A stretch of 64,000 nt of DNA from Rhizobium sp. P32RR-XVIII (lineage in GTDB: Bacteria > Pseudomonadota > Alphaproteobacteria > Rhizobiales > Rhizobiaceae): the NCBI RefSeq assembly GCF_012641395.1, contig NZ_JABAIH010000001.1, forward strand, positions 124,001 through 188,000, in the 5' to 3' direction. Of this stretch, positions 35,780-44,099 are shown in pieces. The translations under genes and the position numbers were made by a program. The notes beneath the pieces are model-generated. The model did not search any database and was not told where the DNA came from. It worked only from the letters and a program-made list of their open reading frames with translations. The stretch's first letter is position 1; every line of letters begins with the position of its first letter.

Positions 35780-36766
35780 TCAGCGCCGGTCCGGATAGCG
35801 GTCCCGCCACGCGCTTTGAGCTCCCTCGTGCGGAAGCGCGGTCGCTTCATAGACGCCGCGCGCGATGGCACGCGCCATGACTATCCCGGCGAGATGGCAA
35901 AGCTCCATCAGCGTGCGCGTGTCTGCCAGCGGCCGTGCGCCGGTCGAAGCAGCAAACACAGTATCGCCGTCGAGCGGCAGATGCGCGGGAAGCAGCGCTC
36001 TGGCAAGACCGTCATGCGCACCGATCGAGAGACGATGCGCCTCTGCCTTCGTCAGCACCGCATCGGTGACGACCGCACCGATCGTGGTCGCGGGGGCGAT
36101 CATGCCCTTCAGCCGCAGGCGATGGTCGATCTCGGCCGGCATTCCGAGGCCGCCGAATTCGTCATCGCGCTCGAAGGGTGCCGCCCAGAAGTGCGGACCG
36201 TCGCCGATCGTTGCCGAGCCGAGCGCGTTGACCGCGACGATTGCCGCAATCCGATGCCCCGCGCTGCTGATTGCGCTTGCTGAGCCGAGGCCGCCCTTGA
36301 ACGTTGCCGTGGTCGCTCCGGTTCCCGCGCCCACGGTCCCGAGCGGAAATCTGCCCTTCGCCGCGGCCTCGAATGCCGCATGGCCCATGTCCCGATAGGG
36401 CGAATGCAGGCCCCAATCCTTGCCGCCGCCATTCAACAGATCGAACAGAATCGCTTGCGGTACGATCGGCACACGCACTGCACCGACCTGAAAACCGCGC
36501 CCTGCTTCCCTCAAGCCGGCTTGGACGCCGCCTGCTGCATCCAGGCCAAAGGCCGAGCCGCCGGAAAGAACGAAGGCGTCGACCTTCTCGACCGTCATCG
36601 CGGGATCGAGCAACGCAGTGTCCCGCCCACCGGGTGCCCCGCCGAGAACGCTCGCCGAAGCCGTCGCCGGTTCGTCGAAGACGATTACGGTGACGCCGGA
36701 ACCGAGCTGCAGATCCGTGGCGTGGCCGATCGAAACGCCATCGATATCGGTAATGAGATTGAGCAA
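35780..36766 (-). CDS. P1-family (DmpA-like) self-processing aminopeptidase
   Basis: About 328 residues of the N-terminal nucleophile P1/DmpA family. Recognisable segments are ITDIDGVSIGHATD at the N-terminus, AFVLSGGSAFGLDAAGGVQ, LGTVGAGTGATTATFKGGLGSAS and, in the second half, the region before the autocleavage site (RALLPAHLPLDGDTVFAAST). I chose the TTG at 36766 behind AGGGA. Such enzymes release N-terminal D- or beta-amino acids. Its place before LysR and the peptide transporter links it to peptide use. Confidence 0.85.
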   Translation of the reverse strand: MLNLITDIDGVSIGHATDLQLGSGVTVIVFDEPATASASVLGGAPGGRDTALLDPAMTVEKVDAFVLSGGSAFGLDAAGGVQAGLREAGRGFQVGAVRVPIVPQAILFDLLNGGGKDWGLHSPYRDMGHAAFEAAAKGRFPLGTVGAGTGATTATFKGGLGSASAISSAGHRIAAIVAVNALGSATIGDGPHFWAAPFERDDEFGGLGMPAEIDHRLRLKGMIAPATTIGAVVTDAVLTKAEAHRLSIGAHDGLARALLPAHLPLDGDTVFAASTGARPLADTRTLMELCHLAGIVMARAIARGVYEATALPHEGAQSAWRDRYPDRR

Positions 36767-36820
36767 ACGCGTCGTCCCTCGTGGATGCCGAATAGGATCG
36801 CAAGCGGGATGAAAAAACAA

Positions 36821-36847
36821 GACCGGCCCCGCTTGGCGGGACCGGTC
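36821..36847 (-). terminator. Rho-independent terminator after a small gene
   Basis: On the minus strand GACCGGTCCCGCC pairs with the facing GC-rich arm (36821-36832 with 36836-36847, one bulge). It is followed by TTGTTTTTT. It ends the transcript of the small gene at 36892-37086 and isolates the P1 peptidase gene. Confidence 0.85.
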
Positions 36848-36891
36848 ATAAATCCTCGAAAGTGACGCAGCGCGGAAATCTCCGCCTGTCG

Positions 36892-37086
36892 TCAGGCATG
36901 GATTGGTTTCGGATGGCGCCGGGTCATCAGATCGTGGATCGCGAGCTTCACCTCGTCCGGCGAGCTGAAACGCTGCTCGTCGAGGTCGTGCACGTGAAAT
37001 TTCACGGCGATGAACTTCAGCCGGTCTTCATCCGGGATGACGATCCCGACGGGAACGCCTGCATATTCGATAACTTGCTTTTTCAT
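36892..37086 (-). CDS. Small conserved hypothetical protein (64 aa)
   Basis: A compact 64-residue soluble protein starting MKKQVIEYAGVPVGIVIPDEDRLKFIAVKFHVHDLD and ending in a basic, His-rich tail. AGGAG lies at good spacing before the ATG and a strong terminator follows, so it is a real single-gene transcript. The family is not recognised beyond small Rhizobiales hypothetical proteins. A His-rich end hints at metal or nucleic-acid contact but proves nothing. Confidence 0.7.
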   Translation of the reverse strand: MKKQVIEYAGVPVGIVIPDEDRLKFIAVKFHVHDLDEQRFSSPDEVKLAIHDLMTRRHPKPIHA

Positions 37087-37609
37087 GCGTAGAACTCCTG
37101 CCGCGCGGATTGCGAGGCGATGACGAATTGACTTGTCTGGTACCGTTGAAAGGGAGGACGAAGGTCACATTCGACAGTTCGGGCGGGAGAGGGCGCCCGG
37201 ACGGTCATTGCCAAGCGCAATTCGCCCAAGGAGGGTGGCGAGAATATCGATATCAATCATGTCTCGTTCCTTGTGTTGGCGTTGCACTTTTGAGGGGTCT
37301 CGAACCATTCGGGACCCAGCGACGACTGCCTTTATAATCTACTTTATTGGTAGAGAATAGAGGAGAGCCTGTCAGAAACATATTCCGAAACGTGTCAAAA
37401 TGTCGACGATCCGAAAAAAATAATTCCATCATCATCATATTTGCCGGAAGAACCTTACCAAGTCTTTGTGCAAATTGCATGACGGCGGGGGGCCGTTTCC
37501 GACCACCGGGAGAGACATAGGAACCGGTTTTGATTCCGGCAATGGGGCTTTTGATTAAAAAACCGAAAGCCCGAAAATGGCCCAAATTGATTAATGCTGG
37601 AGCAGGCAC
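37087..37609. other. Gene-free, AT-richer stretch
   Basis: About 520 bases between the small protein gene and the end of the fusion gene. The right part, 37330-37600, is clearly more AT-rich than the neighbours. A weak stem, GGGCTTT with AAAGCCC (37549-37576), could end the fusion-gene transcript. A 118-codon open frame on the minus strand has no ribosome site and unlikely composition. The region may hold a small RNA or a decayed gene; I recognise nothing. Confidence 0.5.
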
Positions 37610-40537
37610 TCACCAGCCCTCGGAAAGCACCTTATCCAGCATGTCCGCGAAGAAATCGGCGCTTTCGATGGTCAGGCAAAGCGACGGCTTGATCTTCAAC
37701 ACATTCAGGTGATCGCCGGTCGGCTGCATGATGACCCCGAGCTCCAGAAGACGCTCGCAGATCGCGGCGGTCTCCTGCGTCGCGGGTTCCAGCGTCGTTC
37801 TGTCGCGCACGAATTCGAGCCCGAGATAAAGGCCCATGCCGTGAACGGCACCTGCGAGCGGATGCTTGTCGATCAGCGCCGCAAGCCGGCCCTTCAGGTG
37901 GTCGCCCACTTCGCGGGCATTATCCAGCAGCTTTTCGTCCGCCACGATATCAAGCACCGTCATGCCGGCCACGCAACTGACCGGACTGCCGCCGGATGAG
38001 GAGAAGAAATAGCCTTCCTTCTCAAGCGAGTCGGCGATCGCTTGCGTGGTGATGACGGCGCCGAGCGGGTAGCCATTGCCCATGCCTTTGGCGATAGTGA
38101 TGATATCCGGCACCACGCTTTGCTGTCCGAAGCCCCAGAAGTGGTGGCCGAGCCTGCCATAGCCAACCTGCACCTCATCGGCTATGCAGACCCCACCACG
38201 CGCGCGAACCTGCGCATAGATTTCCGCCAGATAGCCGTCTGGTAAGGAGATGCCACCGGCGTTCCCATAGACCGATTCGGCAATGAAGCCTGCGAGCCCC
38301 TCGCCGCGGTCTTCGATCTTTTGGAGGACGGGCGCCACGGCCTCGATATAGGCGCCGGCGGAGTCCGGTCCGCGGAACTCGCCGCGATAGATATTCGGTG
38401 AAACGACCGGATGCACCCAGTCGGGCCGCGTGGTCAGCGCTTGAGGGTTGTCCGCAATGGAGGTGGAGACGGCGTCGCTCGCCACCGACCAGCCGTGATA
38501 GGCCTCCAGCAGGCAGAGCATGTTACGCGCACCGGTATGCGCCCAGGCAAGCCGGATCGCCAGATCGTTCGCCTCCGAGCCGCTATTGACGAGGAAGACA
38601 CGGTCCAGTCCCTCGGGCGCCAGCGCAGCCAATCGCTCGGAAAACTCGCTGATTGCCGCGTAGTGGAAGCGCGAATTGGTATTCAGTTTCAACCATTGTT
38701 CGCCGATCGCTTCCGAAAAGCGCGGATGCCCGTGGCCGAGAATGGTGACATTGTTGACCATGTCGAGATAGGCGCGGGCCTCGGCATCGAACATGTGCTC
38801 CTTCCAGCCGCGCTCCATCTGCGGGGGTTTTTCGTAATAATTCTTCTGAGGCTTTGCGAGATGCGCTTGGCGCCTGGCGAGGAGTTCGTCCGTCTCGGGC
38901 TTGGGCGCATTCGCGCCTGGCCCGAGCAGGCGCGCAGGCGAGGGGCAAAGCACGGACCAAGCGGCTGCCTGCGATGGCGAGGCAAAGAGCGGCGGTTCGA
39001 GGCCGGGCACCGTGCACAGCTGGACGCGCAAACCACCAAGCGAAGACGGCTCGCCCGAGACCGTTCCCATGATCTGTCCCTGCGTCACCTCCACGCCGTC
39101 CTCGACCGACAGGTCGACGCCATCGAGATGCAGACTGATGCCTTCGCCGATCAGGACGAGATGATGGTTCTTAGAGTCGATACGTCCTGCAAAGGGGGCA
39201 GCCACAGTGCTTCCGGCGGGCAGGCAGATATCGTTATGCAGCGCGAAGGTCGACGGCTGTTTGGCGCTCCGCAGATTGGCGCGTGAGAGCCGGTATTCGC
39301 CATAGCGGGTCGCCGCTGTGCCGGCTTCATTGGCCGAGCGCGCCAGAAGCCGCCAATCCATTTCCGCGTTTAGCCAGTTTCCAGCCGCAAAATGCGGGCT
39401 TTGCACCCCCAGGTCGACATCGGCGATGTTCGCAGGATCGATCTCCGGCATCAACGCATGCCAGCCGGACATATCGACGGAGGTCGTTCCGACACCCGCG
39501 GCCCCGAGAATGGCCGCCTCCATCAGTTCGAAGGGAACGGACATGGCCGTGTCGAAGATCCGCCGTTCAAGCTCGAGATTATTGCGGACGTAGTCGTTTT
39601 CGGGATCTATCGAAATCTGCTGCTCACTGCTCGCAACCAGAATGACGGCGCGGGCCACAATCAGCGGCCAGAGCGCCTTCAACTCCTCGTCCGAGAGGGG
39701 ATAGATCTCATGATAGGCCTTCACGGCGGGCAGGATGTAAAAGGGATCGCCGTCGGCCTGGTGCAGCAGCGAGGCGCAGGTGACGGCAAGATCGCCGACG
39801 AGCCAGCCACGAATGATGTCGCCGAAGTCGATGACGCCGGTGGGTATCGGATGCCTGTTCGCATCACTCTCGCAAACAACATTGTCGCCGGTTACGTCAT
39901 GATGCACGGGCTGGACACGCAGCGACGGCGCGAGTGGCTGGATGCGCCGCACGGCAAGCACCATGGTCTTTGCAATCCGGTCGCGTGCAGCGCTATCGGT
40001 GATTGCCGAGAGAAGCTGTACCGCGACGGGGCCAGCCCGGCGCAGATCCCATTGCAAATTGCGGTCGAGACCCGAATGGTCGAAGTCGGCGAGTGCCTGT
40101 GCCAGCCGGGCACTGAGCGCGCCAAGGGCCGCGACGGTGGCTTTCGGCAGGTGCTTGCGGTTCGTCAGCCCTTCGCCTTCAAGATATTCGAGCAGGCGCA
40201 CTTTGTAGGTCTGGTCGCGAAGCGTGACGGCGATGATCTCCTGGCCATCCGTGGAACTCATGACCCTGGGGACGCGCGGTGCTCCTTCCTTGCTGGTCAG
40301 ATACCGGATTGCCGCATTCTGTGCCTCGAGCTCAAGCGTGTCGTAGGCCATGTGGCAGATCTTCAGGACGTAGCTGCCGATGCCCGTATCGATCCGGAAA
40401 TTGCGATCCTGCTGGCTGCCGAGTTCGGAGACTAAGCCTTGGAGGCCGTAGCGGGATTGCAGAATGTTTTCCGCTTCCGCCGCCGTCACGTCCGGGCGCG
40501 GCAGGTCCATACGATCGGCACGCACATCATCGGTCAT
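37610..40537 (-). CDS. Fusion of small-molecule kinase, M23-like domain and class III aminotransferase
   Basis: A 975-residue protein with three parts. Residues about 20-330 are an APH/choline-kinase-like fold with the catalytic loop VHHDVTGDNVV and the metal motif VIDFGD. Residues about 430-530 resemble a peptidase M23 (LytM) barrel (LPAGSTVAAPFAGRI, SLHLDGVDLSVEDGVEVTQGQIMGTVSG), with an incomplete zinc ligand set. Residues about 565-975 are a PLP-dependent class III aminotransferase; the PLP lysine is in TIAKGMGNGYPLGAVI. In mammals the paired activities are separate: hydroxylysine kinase, and phospho-lyases of the AGXT2L group. The likely chemistry is phosphorylation of an amino alcohol followed by PLP-dependent phosphate elimination; the actual substrate is unknown. 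Confidence 0.85.
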   Translation of the reverse strand: MTDDVRADRMDLPRPDVTAAEAENILQSRYGLQGLVSELGSQQDRNFRIDTGIGSYVLKICHMAYDTLELEAQNAAIRYLTSKEGAPRVPRVMSSTDGQEIIAVTLRDQTYKVRLLEYLEGEGLTNRKHLPKATVAALGALSARLAQALADFDHSGLDRNLQWDLRRAGPVAVQLLSAITDSAARDRIAKTMVLAVRRIQPLAPSLRVQPVHHDVTGDNVVCESDANRHPIPTGVIDFGDIIRGWLVGDLAVTCASLLHQADGDPFYILPAVKAYHEIYPLSDEELKALWPLIVARAVILVASSEQQISIDPENDYVRNNLELERRIFDTAMSVPFELMEAAILGAAGVGTTSVDMSGWHALMPEIDPANIADVDLGVQSPHFAAGNWLNAEMDWRLLARSANEAGTAATRYGEYRLSRANLRSAKQPSTFALHNDICLPAGSTVAAPFAGRIDSKNHHLVLIGEGISLHLDGVDLSVEDGVEVTQGQIMGTVSGEPSSLGGLRVQLCTVPGLEPPLFASPSQAAAWSVLCPSPARLLGPGANAPKPETDELLARRQAHLAKPQKNYYEKPPQMERGWKEHMFDAEARAYLDMVNNVTILGHGHPRFSEAIGEQWLKLNTNSRFHYAAISEFSERLAALAPEGLDRVFLVNSGSEANDLAIRLAWAHTGARNMLCLLEAYHGWSVASDAVSTSIADNPQALTTRPDWVHPVVSPNIYRGEFRGPDSAGAYIEAVAPVLQKIEDRGEGLAGFIAESVYGNAGGISLPDGYLAEIYAQVRARGGVCIADEVQVGYGRLGHHFWGFGQQSVVPDIITIAKGMGNGYPLGAVITTQAIADSLEKEGYFFSSSGGSPVSCVAGMTVLDIVADEKLLDNAREVGDHLKGRLAALIDKHPLAGAVHGMGLYLGLEFVRDRTTLEPATQETAAICERLLELGVIMQPTGDHLNVLKIKPSLCLTIESADFFADMLDKVLSEGW

Positions 40538-40630
40538 GGAATCCCCCGCATGCTTCGATCTTCCACATTAAGCAGATAATCGCATGCCTGTCATGGGCAA
40601 GCGCGACGGTGCTGCCCATTCGGATGAGCT

Positions 40631-41515
40631 TCACCCCATACGTTCGGAGGCGTAGCTGCCGGGGCTGGCCGGGAAGACGATCGTCCGATTGCCGTTCAGG
40701 AAGACGCGGCGATGGATATGCGCATGGATCGCGCGGGCAAGCACCTGGCTTTCGACGTCGCGGCCGATCGAGACGTAATCATCGGCGCTCTGCGCATGGG
40801 TGATGCGCGCCGTGTCCTGCTCGATGATCGGACCCTCGTCGAGGTCGGCAGTCACGTAGTGGGCGGTGGCGCCGATCAGTTTCACGCCGCGCTCATAGGC
40901 CTGCTTATAGGGATTTGCGCCCTTGAAGCTCGGCAGGAAGGAGTGATGAATATTGATGATCCGGCCGGACATCTTGCGGCACAGGGCATCGGAGAGAACC
41001 TGCATGTAGCGGGCCAGCACGATGAGTTCCGTGCCGGTTTGCTCGACGAGGTCGAGCAGTTGCGTCTCCGCCTGCGGCTTGTTCTCCTTGGTTACCCTGA
41101 TGTGATGGAAAGGGATGTCGTGGTTCACCACGACCTTCTGATAGTCGAAGTGGTTTGAGACGACACCAACGATCTCGATCGGAAGTGCTCCGATCTTCCA
41201 GCGGTAAAGGAGGTCGTTCAAACAATGGCCGAAGCGGGAGACCATCAGCAGCACTTTCATGCGGCTGGCTCCATCGTGGATTTCCGCATCCATGCCGAAC
41301 GTCTCGGCGATAGGCTGGAAGCCTTCCTTCAGCGCGGGAAGCAAGACGCCTTCTTCGGAAATGAAGCTGACGCGGGTAAAGAACTTGCCGGTGTCGAGGT
41401 CGTCGAATTGCGAGCTGTCAACAATGTTGCAGCCCTGACCGGCAAGATAACTCGCAATCGCAGCCACGATCCCGCGCGTCGATTTGCACGATACCGTCAA
41501 TACGTAGTTCGTCAT
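40631..41515 (-). CDS. purU: Formyltetrahydrofolate deformylase
   Basis: A 294-residue enzyme with an N-terminal ACT domain (NYVLTVSCKSTRGIVAAIASYLAGQGCNIVDSSQFDD) and a formyltransferase-like catalytic domain. NIHHSFLPSFKGANPYKQAYERGVKLIGATAHYV contains the catalytic Asn-His region, with the Asp in DLDEGPII. It hydrolyses 10-formyl-THF to formate and THF, balancing one-carbon pools. The ATG at 41515 has GAGG upstream. It lies 93 bp ahead of the kinase/aminotransferase fusion on the same strand, so a shared transcript is possible. Confidence 0.93.
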   Translation of the reverse strand: MTNYVLTVSCKSTRGIVAAIASYLAGQGCNIVDSSQFDDLDTGKFFTRVSFISEEGVLLPALKEGFQPIAETFGMDAEIHDGASRMKVLLMVSRFGHCLNDLLYRWKIGALPIEIVGVVSNHFDYQKVVVNHDIPFHHIRVTKENKPQAETQLLDLVEQTGTELIVLARYMQVLSDALCRKMSGRIINIHHSFLPSFKGANPYKQAYERGVKLIGATAHYVTADLDEGPIIEQDTARITHAQSADDYVSIGRDVESQVLARAIHAHIHRRVFLNGNRTIVFPASPGSYASERMG

Positions 41516-41652
41516 GTTCCTCGTCCCTCTCGCGGCAATGGCCGCAGGCCTCCTTAGATCAAAGCGGTCACGCCGCATAGGACGGAGCTTACGGAAACTG
41601 GCGCAAAATTTCGTCCCGCCTGCGCCGTCGCATATCCCCGCCGCGCAGCGTT

Positions 41653-42897
41653 TCAGGCAGAGACCGTTGCCGCAGTCTGAGTGGCGGCACGTTTTCCACG
41701 GGCGCCCTCGTCGACTTTCAGGAAGCCGACAAGCAGCCAGACGAGCCCCGCCGTCTTCATCGAGAAAATTGCGGTGGAGCCGATCATGAGGTTCAGGAAC
41801 ATGAAGAGCGACAGAGAATGGGCAAGGCGCTTCTGGTTCGGCGTCTCTCCTGCCGGAAAGAAGGAGACGAAGAGCCAGAAGAGAATGAGGCCGAAGATGG
41901 TCGCGCCATAGGTTATGTAAACATAGCCACTGTCGACGAATGTCGTGGCCTTCTCGAGTTCAAGGCCCAGCGTCGCCGGAATGTCCATGGCGATAATGTT
42001 TCTGACAGTGCCGCTGATGCGGCCGACGAAATCGTCGTCATGGGCATCGGGACGGAATGAATGAATGATGAAGCCCATGACGACGATCCCAGGCATCATC
42101 AGGAAATCGCAGATCTTCGGAATCCACGGGTAGATAAAATAGCCGCCAAGGCAGACCACGCTGAAGATAAGCATGGTCCGCGTATCGTTGGTGACGAGGA
42201 TCAAAACGACGGTAAAGATAAAAAGCAGCCGGTCGAGCAGTTTCAGGCGATTGGAGAAGCTGACGAGATAGATGACGATCACGCCGCAGAAGTTGGCCAG
42301 CGACACTTGTTCCAGAAAGATCGACGACGACCGGTGATCGATGATGCCGAAGGAGAAGCGGGACGGGAAGCCGAGCGCACCACGGAAAAGCCCGAGATCG
42401 CTATAGGTGGCGCGCGGCACGCCGCGGGTGTTTTCGAAATACTCTGCCGGATGAAACAGTGCCACGTAAGCCTGCACGGAGACGATCTCGCAGACCAGGA
42501 CCGCCAGCACGACAGCGCAGCAGATCGTGAAGACCAGCTTCAGCGTTCGTTCGTTCGTCCATCGGCCCATGATGACGAAGGCGAAGATGATCAGCACGTT
42601 GCGAAGGTGGTCGATGTAGCCAGCCCGGTTGACCGCCATCACGTACACAGTGAGGAAAATCGTCGCCAGCAGGTAGGCGAGCGGAGCGAGGTCTTCTTGG
42701 AAAAGTCCCCGCTTCAACAGGTAGCCGAAGCTGTAGATCAGCAGCAGAATCTCACAAAGGACGACATGTGACGGTGCAAGCGGCGTGATGTTGTGGTTGA
42801 TGAAGGCAAGGATGCAATTATAGGTGACCGACAGCACACCGACGGCCAGGATGCCATAGTCGATCGGTTCCTTGGCCGATGTGCCGCGCTGTGCCAT
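41653..42897 (-). CDS. Polysaccharide polymerase-like membrane protein (Wzy/O-antigen ligase type)
   Basis: About 414 residues with ten to twelve hydrophobic segments and a larger periplasmic loop in the last third (HSFRPDAHDDDFVGRISGTVRN), the shape of Wzy polymerases and O-antigen ligases. Sequence conservation in this group is low, so the call rests on topology and neighbours. The ATG overlaps the stop of the GH5 gene (TAATG), so the two are translationally coupled. A GTG 27 bp upstream is an alternative. Confidence 0.75.
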   Translation of the reverse strand: MAQRGTSAKEPIDYGILAVGVLSVTYNCILAFINHNITPLAPSHVVLCEILLLIYSFGYLLKRGLFQEDLAPLAYLLATIFLTVYVMAVNRAGYIDHLRNVLIIFAFVIMGRWTNERTLKLVFTICCAVVLAVLVCEIVSVQAYVALFHPAEYFENTRGVPRATYSDLGLFRGALGFPSRFSFGIIDHRSSSIFLEQVSLANFCGVIVIYLVSFSNRLKLLDRLLFIFTVVLILVTNDTRTMLIFSVVCLGGYFIYPWIPKICDFLMMPGIVVMGFIIHSFRPDAHDDDFVGRISGTVRNIIAMDIPATLGLELEKATTFVDSGYVYITYGATIFGLILFWLFVSFFPAGETPNQKRLAHSLSLFMFLNLMIGSTAIFSMKTAGLVWLLVGFLKVDEGARGKRAATQTAATVSA

Positions 42898-43964
42898 TAG
42901 CGTTGCCTGCCGATTGTCCGGCACGCGGCCGCTGGAGGAGAAGGCGCTTTTGCGGCAGCTTCCAGCGCTTCAATCTGCTTTCGCTGCCGGCCCTCATGCG
43001 GCTGCACATTGAGCGCTTCGCTTTCCGGCCACCAATCGCCTGCAACCCAATAGGTCCAGCCAAGCCAGACATCGCCGTTTTCCCGCATCGCATCGAGCAC
43101 GGTCTTCAATCCGGCGACGCATTCCGGCGCTTGCGAGACGCCGAATTCGCCAAGCAACACCTTTGCGCCGTTCTTGCGCGCCCAGTCCGACATGCGGACA
43201 ATGGCGTCTCTGGCGTTGTCGTTGCCGGAACATTCATCATGCGTACCTGATGAATCGCCGTCGAAGTATTGGTGAACCTCATAGGCATAGTTCTTGCGCG
43301 GATCCTTGACACCGAGCATTACAGTGCCGTTCGGCCCGCCCGGGCCATCGGATTCCCAGGAGTGCGCTCCCGTCCATTTGGTGCCCGGCACCAGGATGAG
43401 ATTGCCGGCGCCGACCGCCCGAATGCTCCTGATCGCTGCGTTGGCAGCGCTCAGCCATTTGTCGCTGGCGATATCGTGTGGCTCGTTCATAAGCCCGAGA
43501 ATGACATCGTCCTGATTGGCGAATTCGACGGCAAGCCGCGCCCAGAAATCTGCAAATGCAAGCGTCGTCACCGGCGGCGTGCCGATCTGGGTTTGCCTGT
43601 ATTCGGCATAGTTATGCGGGTCGAGGATGACGGTCATCTTATGTTTGCGCATAAGCGCCACCGTATCCTTGATGCGCTGGAGTTCTTCGTCGTTCAGCGC
43701 CTGCCCGAGTTCGGGCTGGAGCCGCTCCCATAGGAATGGCAAGCGAACGATATTCATACCCTTGCTGGCGAAGTAGGTGACGGTTTCTTCGGATGGATAA
43801 GCGTAGTCTTTGAAGATCTCGCCATCCGGCTTGCCGAACTCGGCGCCGGAAAGGTTGATGCCGCGAAAGCAGGGGGTCGCCGCCTCGGCAAAGCCGGCGT
43901 GCAATGGCAGCATTGCCGCGGCGAGCGTCAGCATCTGGCGCCAAGGGGAAAAGGCGGCTTTCAT
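42897..43964 (-). CDS. Secreted glycoside hydrolase family 5 (endoglucanase-like)
   Basis: About 355 residues: a signal peptide ending near GFAEA, then a GH5 barrel. The acid/base Glu is in LGLMNEPHD and the nucleophile Glu in VLLGEFGVS; RGINLSGAEF at the start and VILDPHNYAEYRQ are typical of the cellulase subgroup. In an exopolysaccharide locus it would trim the polymer or release it from the cell. Its gene is coupled to the polymerase-like gene and divergent from the Wzz-like gene. Confidence 0.9.
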   Translation of the reverse strand: MKAAFSPWRQMLTLAAAMLPLHAGFAEAATPCFRGINLSGAEFGKPDGEIFKDYAYPSEETVTYFASKGMNIVRLPFLWERLQPELGQALNDEELQRIKDTVALMRKHKMTVILDPHNYAEYRQTQIGTPPVTTLAFADFWARLAVEFANQDDVILGLMNEPHDIASDKWLSAANAAIRSIRAVGAGNLILVPGTKWTGAHSWESDGPGGPNGTVMLGVKDPRKNYAYEVHQYFDGDSSGTHDECSGNDNARDAIVRMSDWARKNGAKVLLGEFGVSQAPECVAGLKTVLDAMRENGDVWLGWTYWVAGDWWPESEALNVQPHEGRQRKQIEALEAAAKAPSPPAAACRTIGRQR

Positions 43965-44019
43965 CGTTCTCGCTTTCGGGCGTATCTGACGTGTTCGGGC
44001 GAATATCAGTCGGCGCATC

Positions 44020-44035
44020 TTAACGCTCCGTTAGC
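44020..44035. promoter_or_regulatory. One-mismatch CtrA-type box in a divergent promoter
   Basis: TTAA-CGCTCCG-TTAGC at 44020-44035 has exact spacing and one mismatch from TTAA-N7-TTAAC. It lies in the 135-bp region between the divergent GH5 and Wzz-like genes, so it could govern both. Confidence 0.35.
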
Positions 44036-44099
44036 TAAGGATTTCTAAAGTCGGGCATACCTCCGCCAAGGTCTGCATCGGCGGGTTACGAGTGTGTCT

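Noticed and set aside
36821..36847. A regulatory palindrome ahead of the P1 peptidase gene
   Set aside because: The stem is followed by TTGTTTTTT on the minus strand and lies just past a small gene, so it is better read as a terminator.
37253..37609. A possible 118-codon gene on the minus strand in the gap after the fusion gene
   Set aside because: No ribosome site, an unusual residue mix (MMMME, FFSDRR) and an AT-rich setting; nothing recognisable as a protein family.
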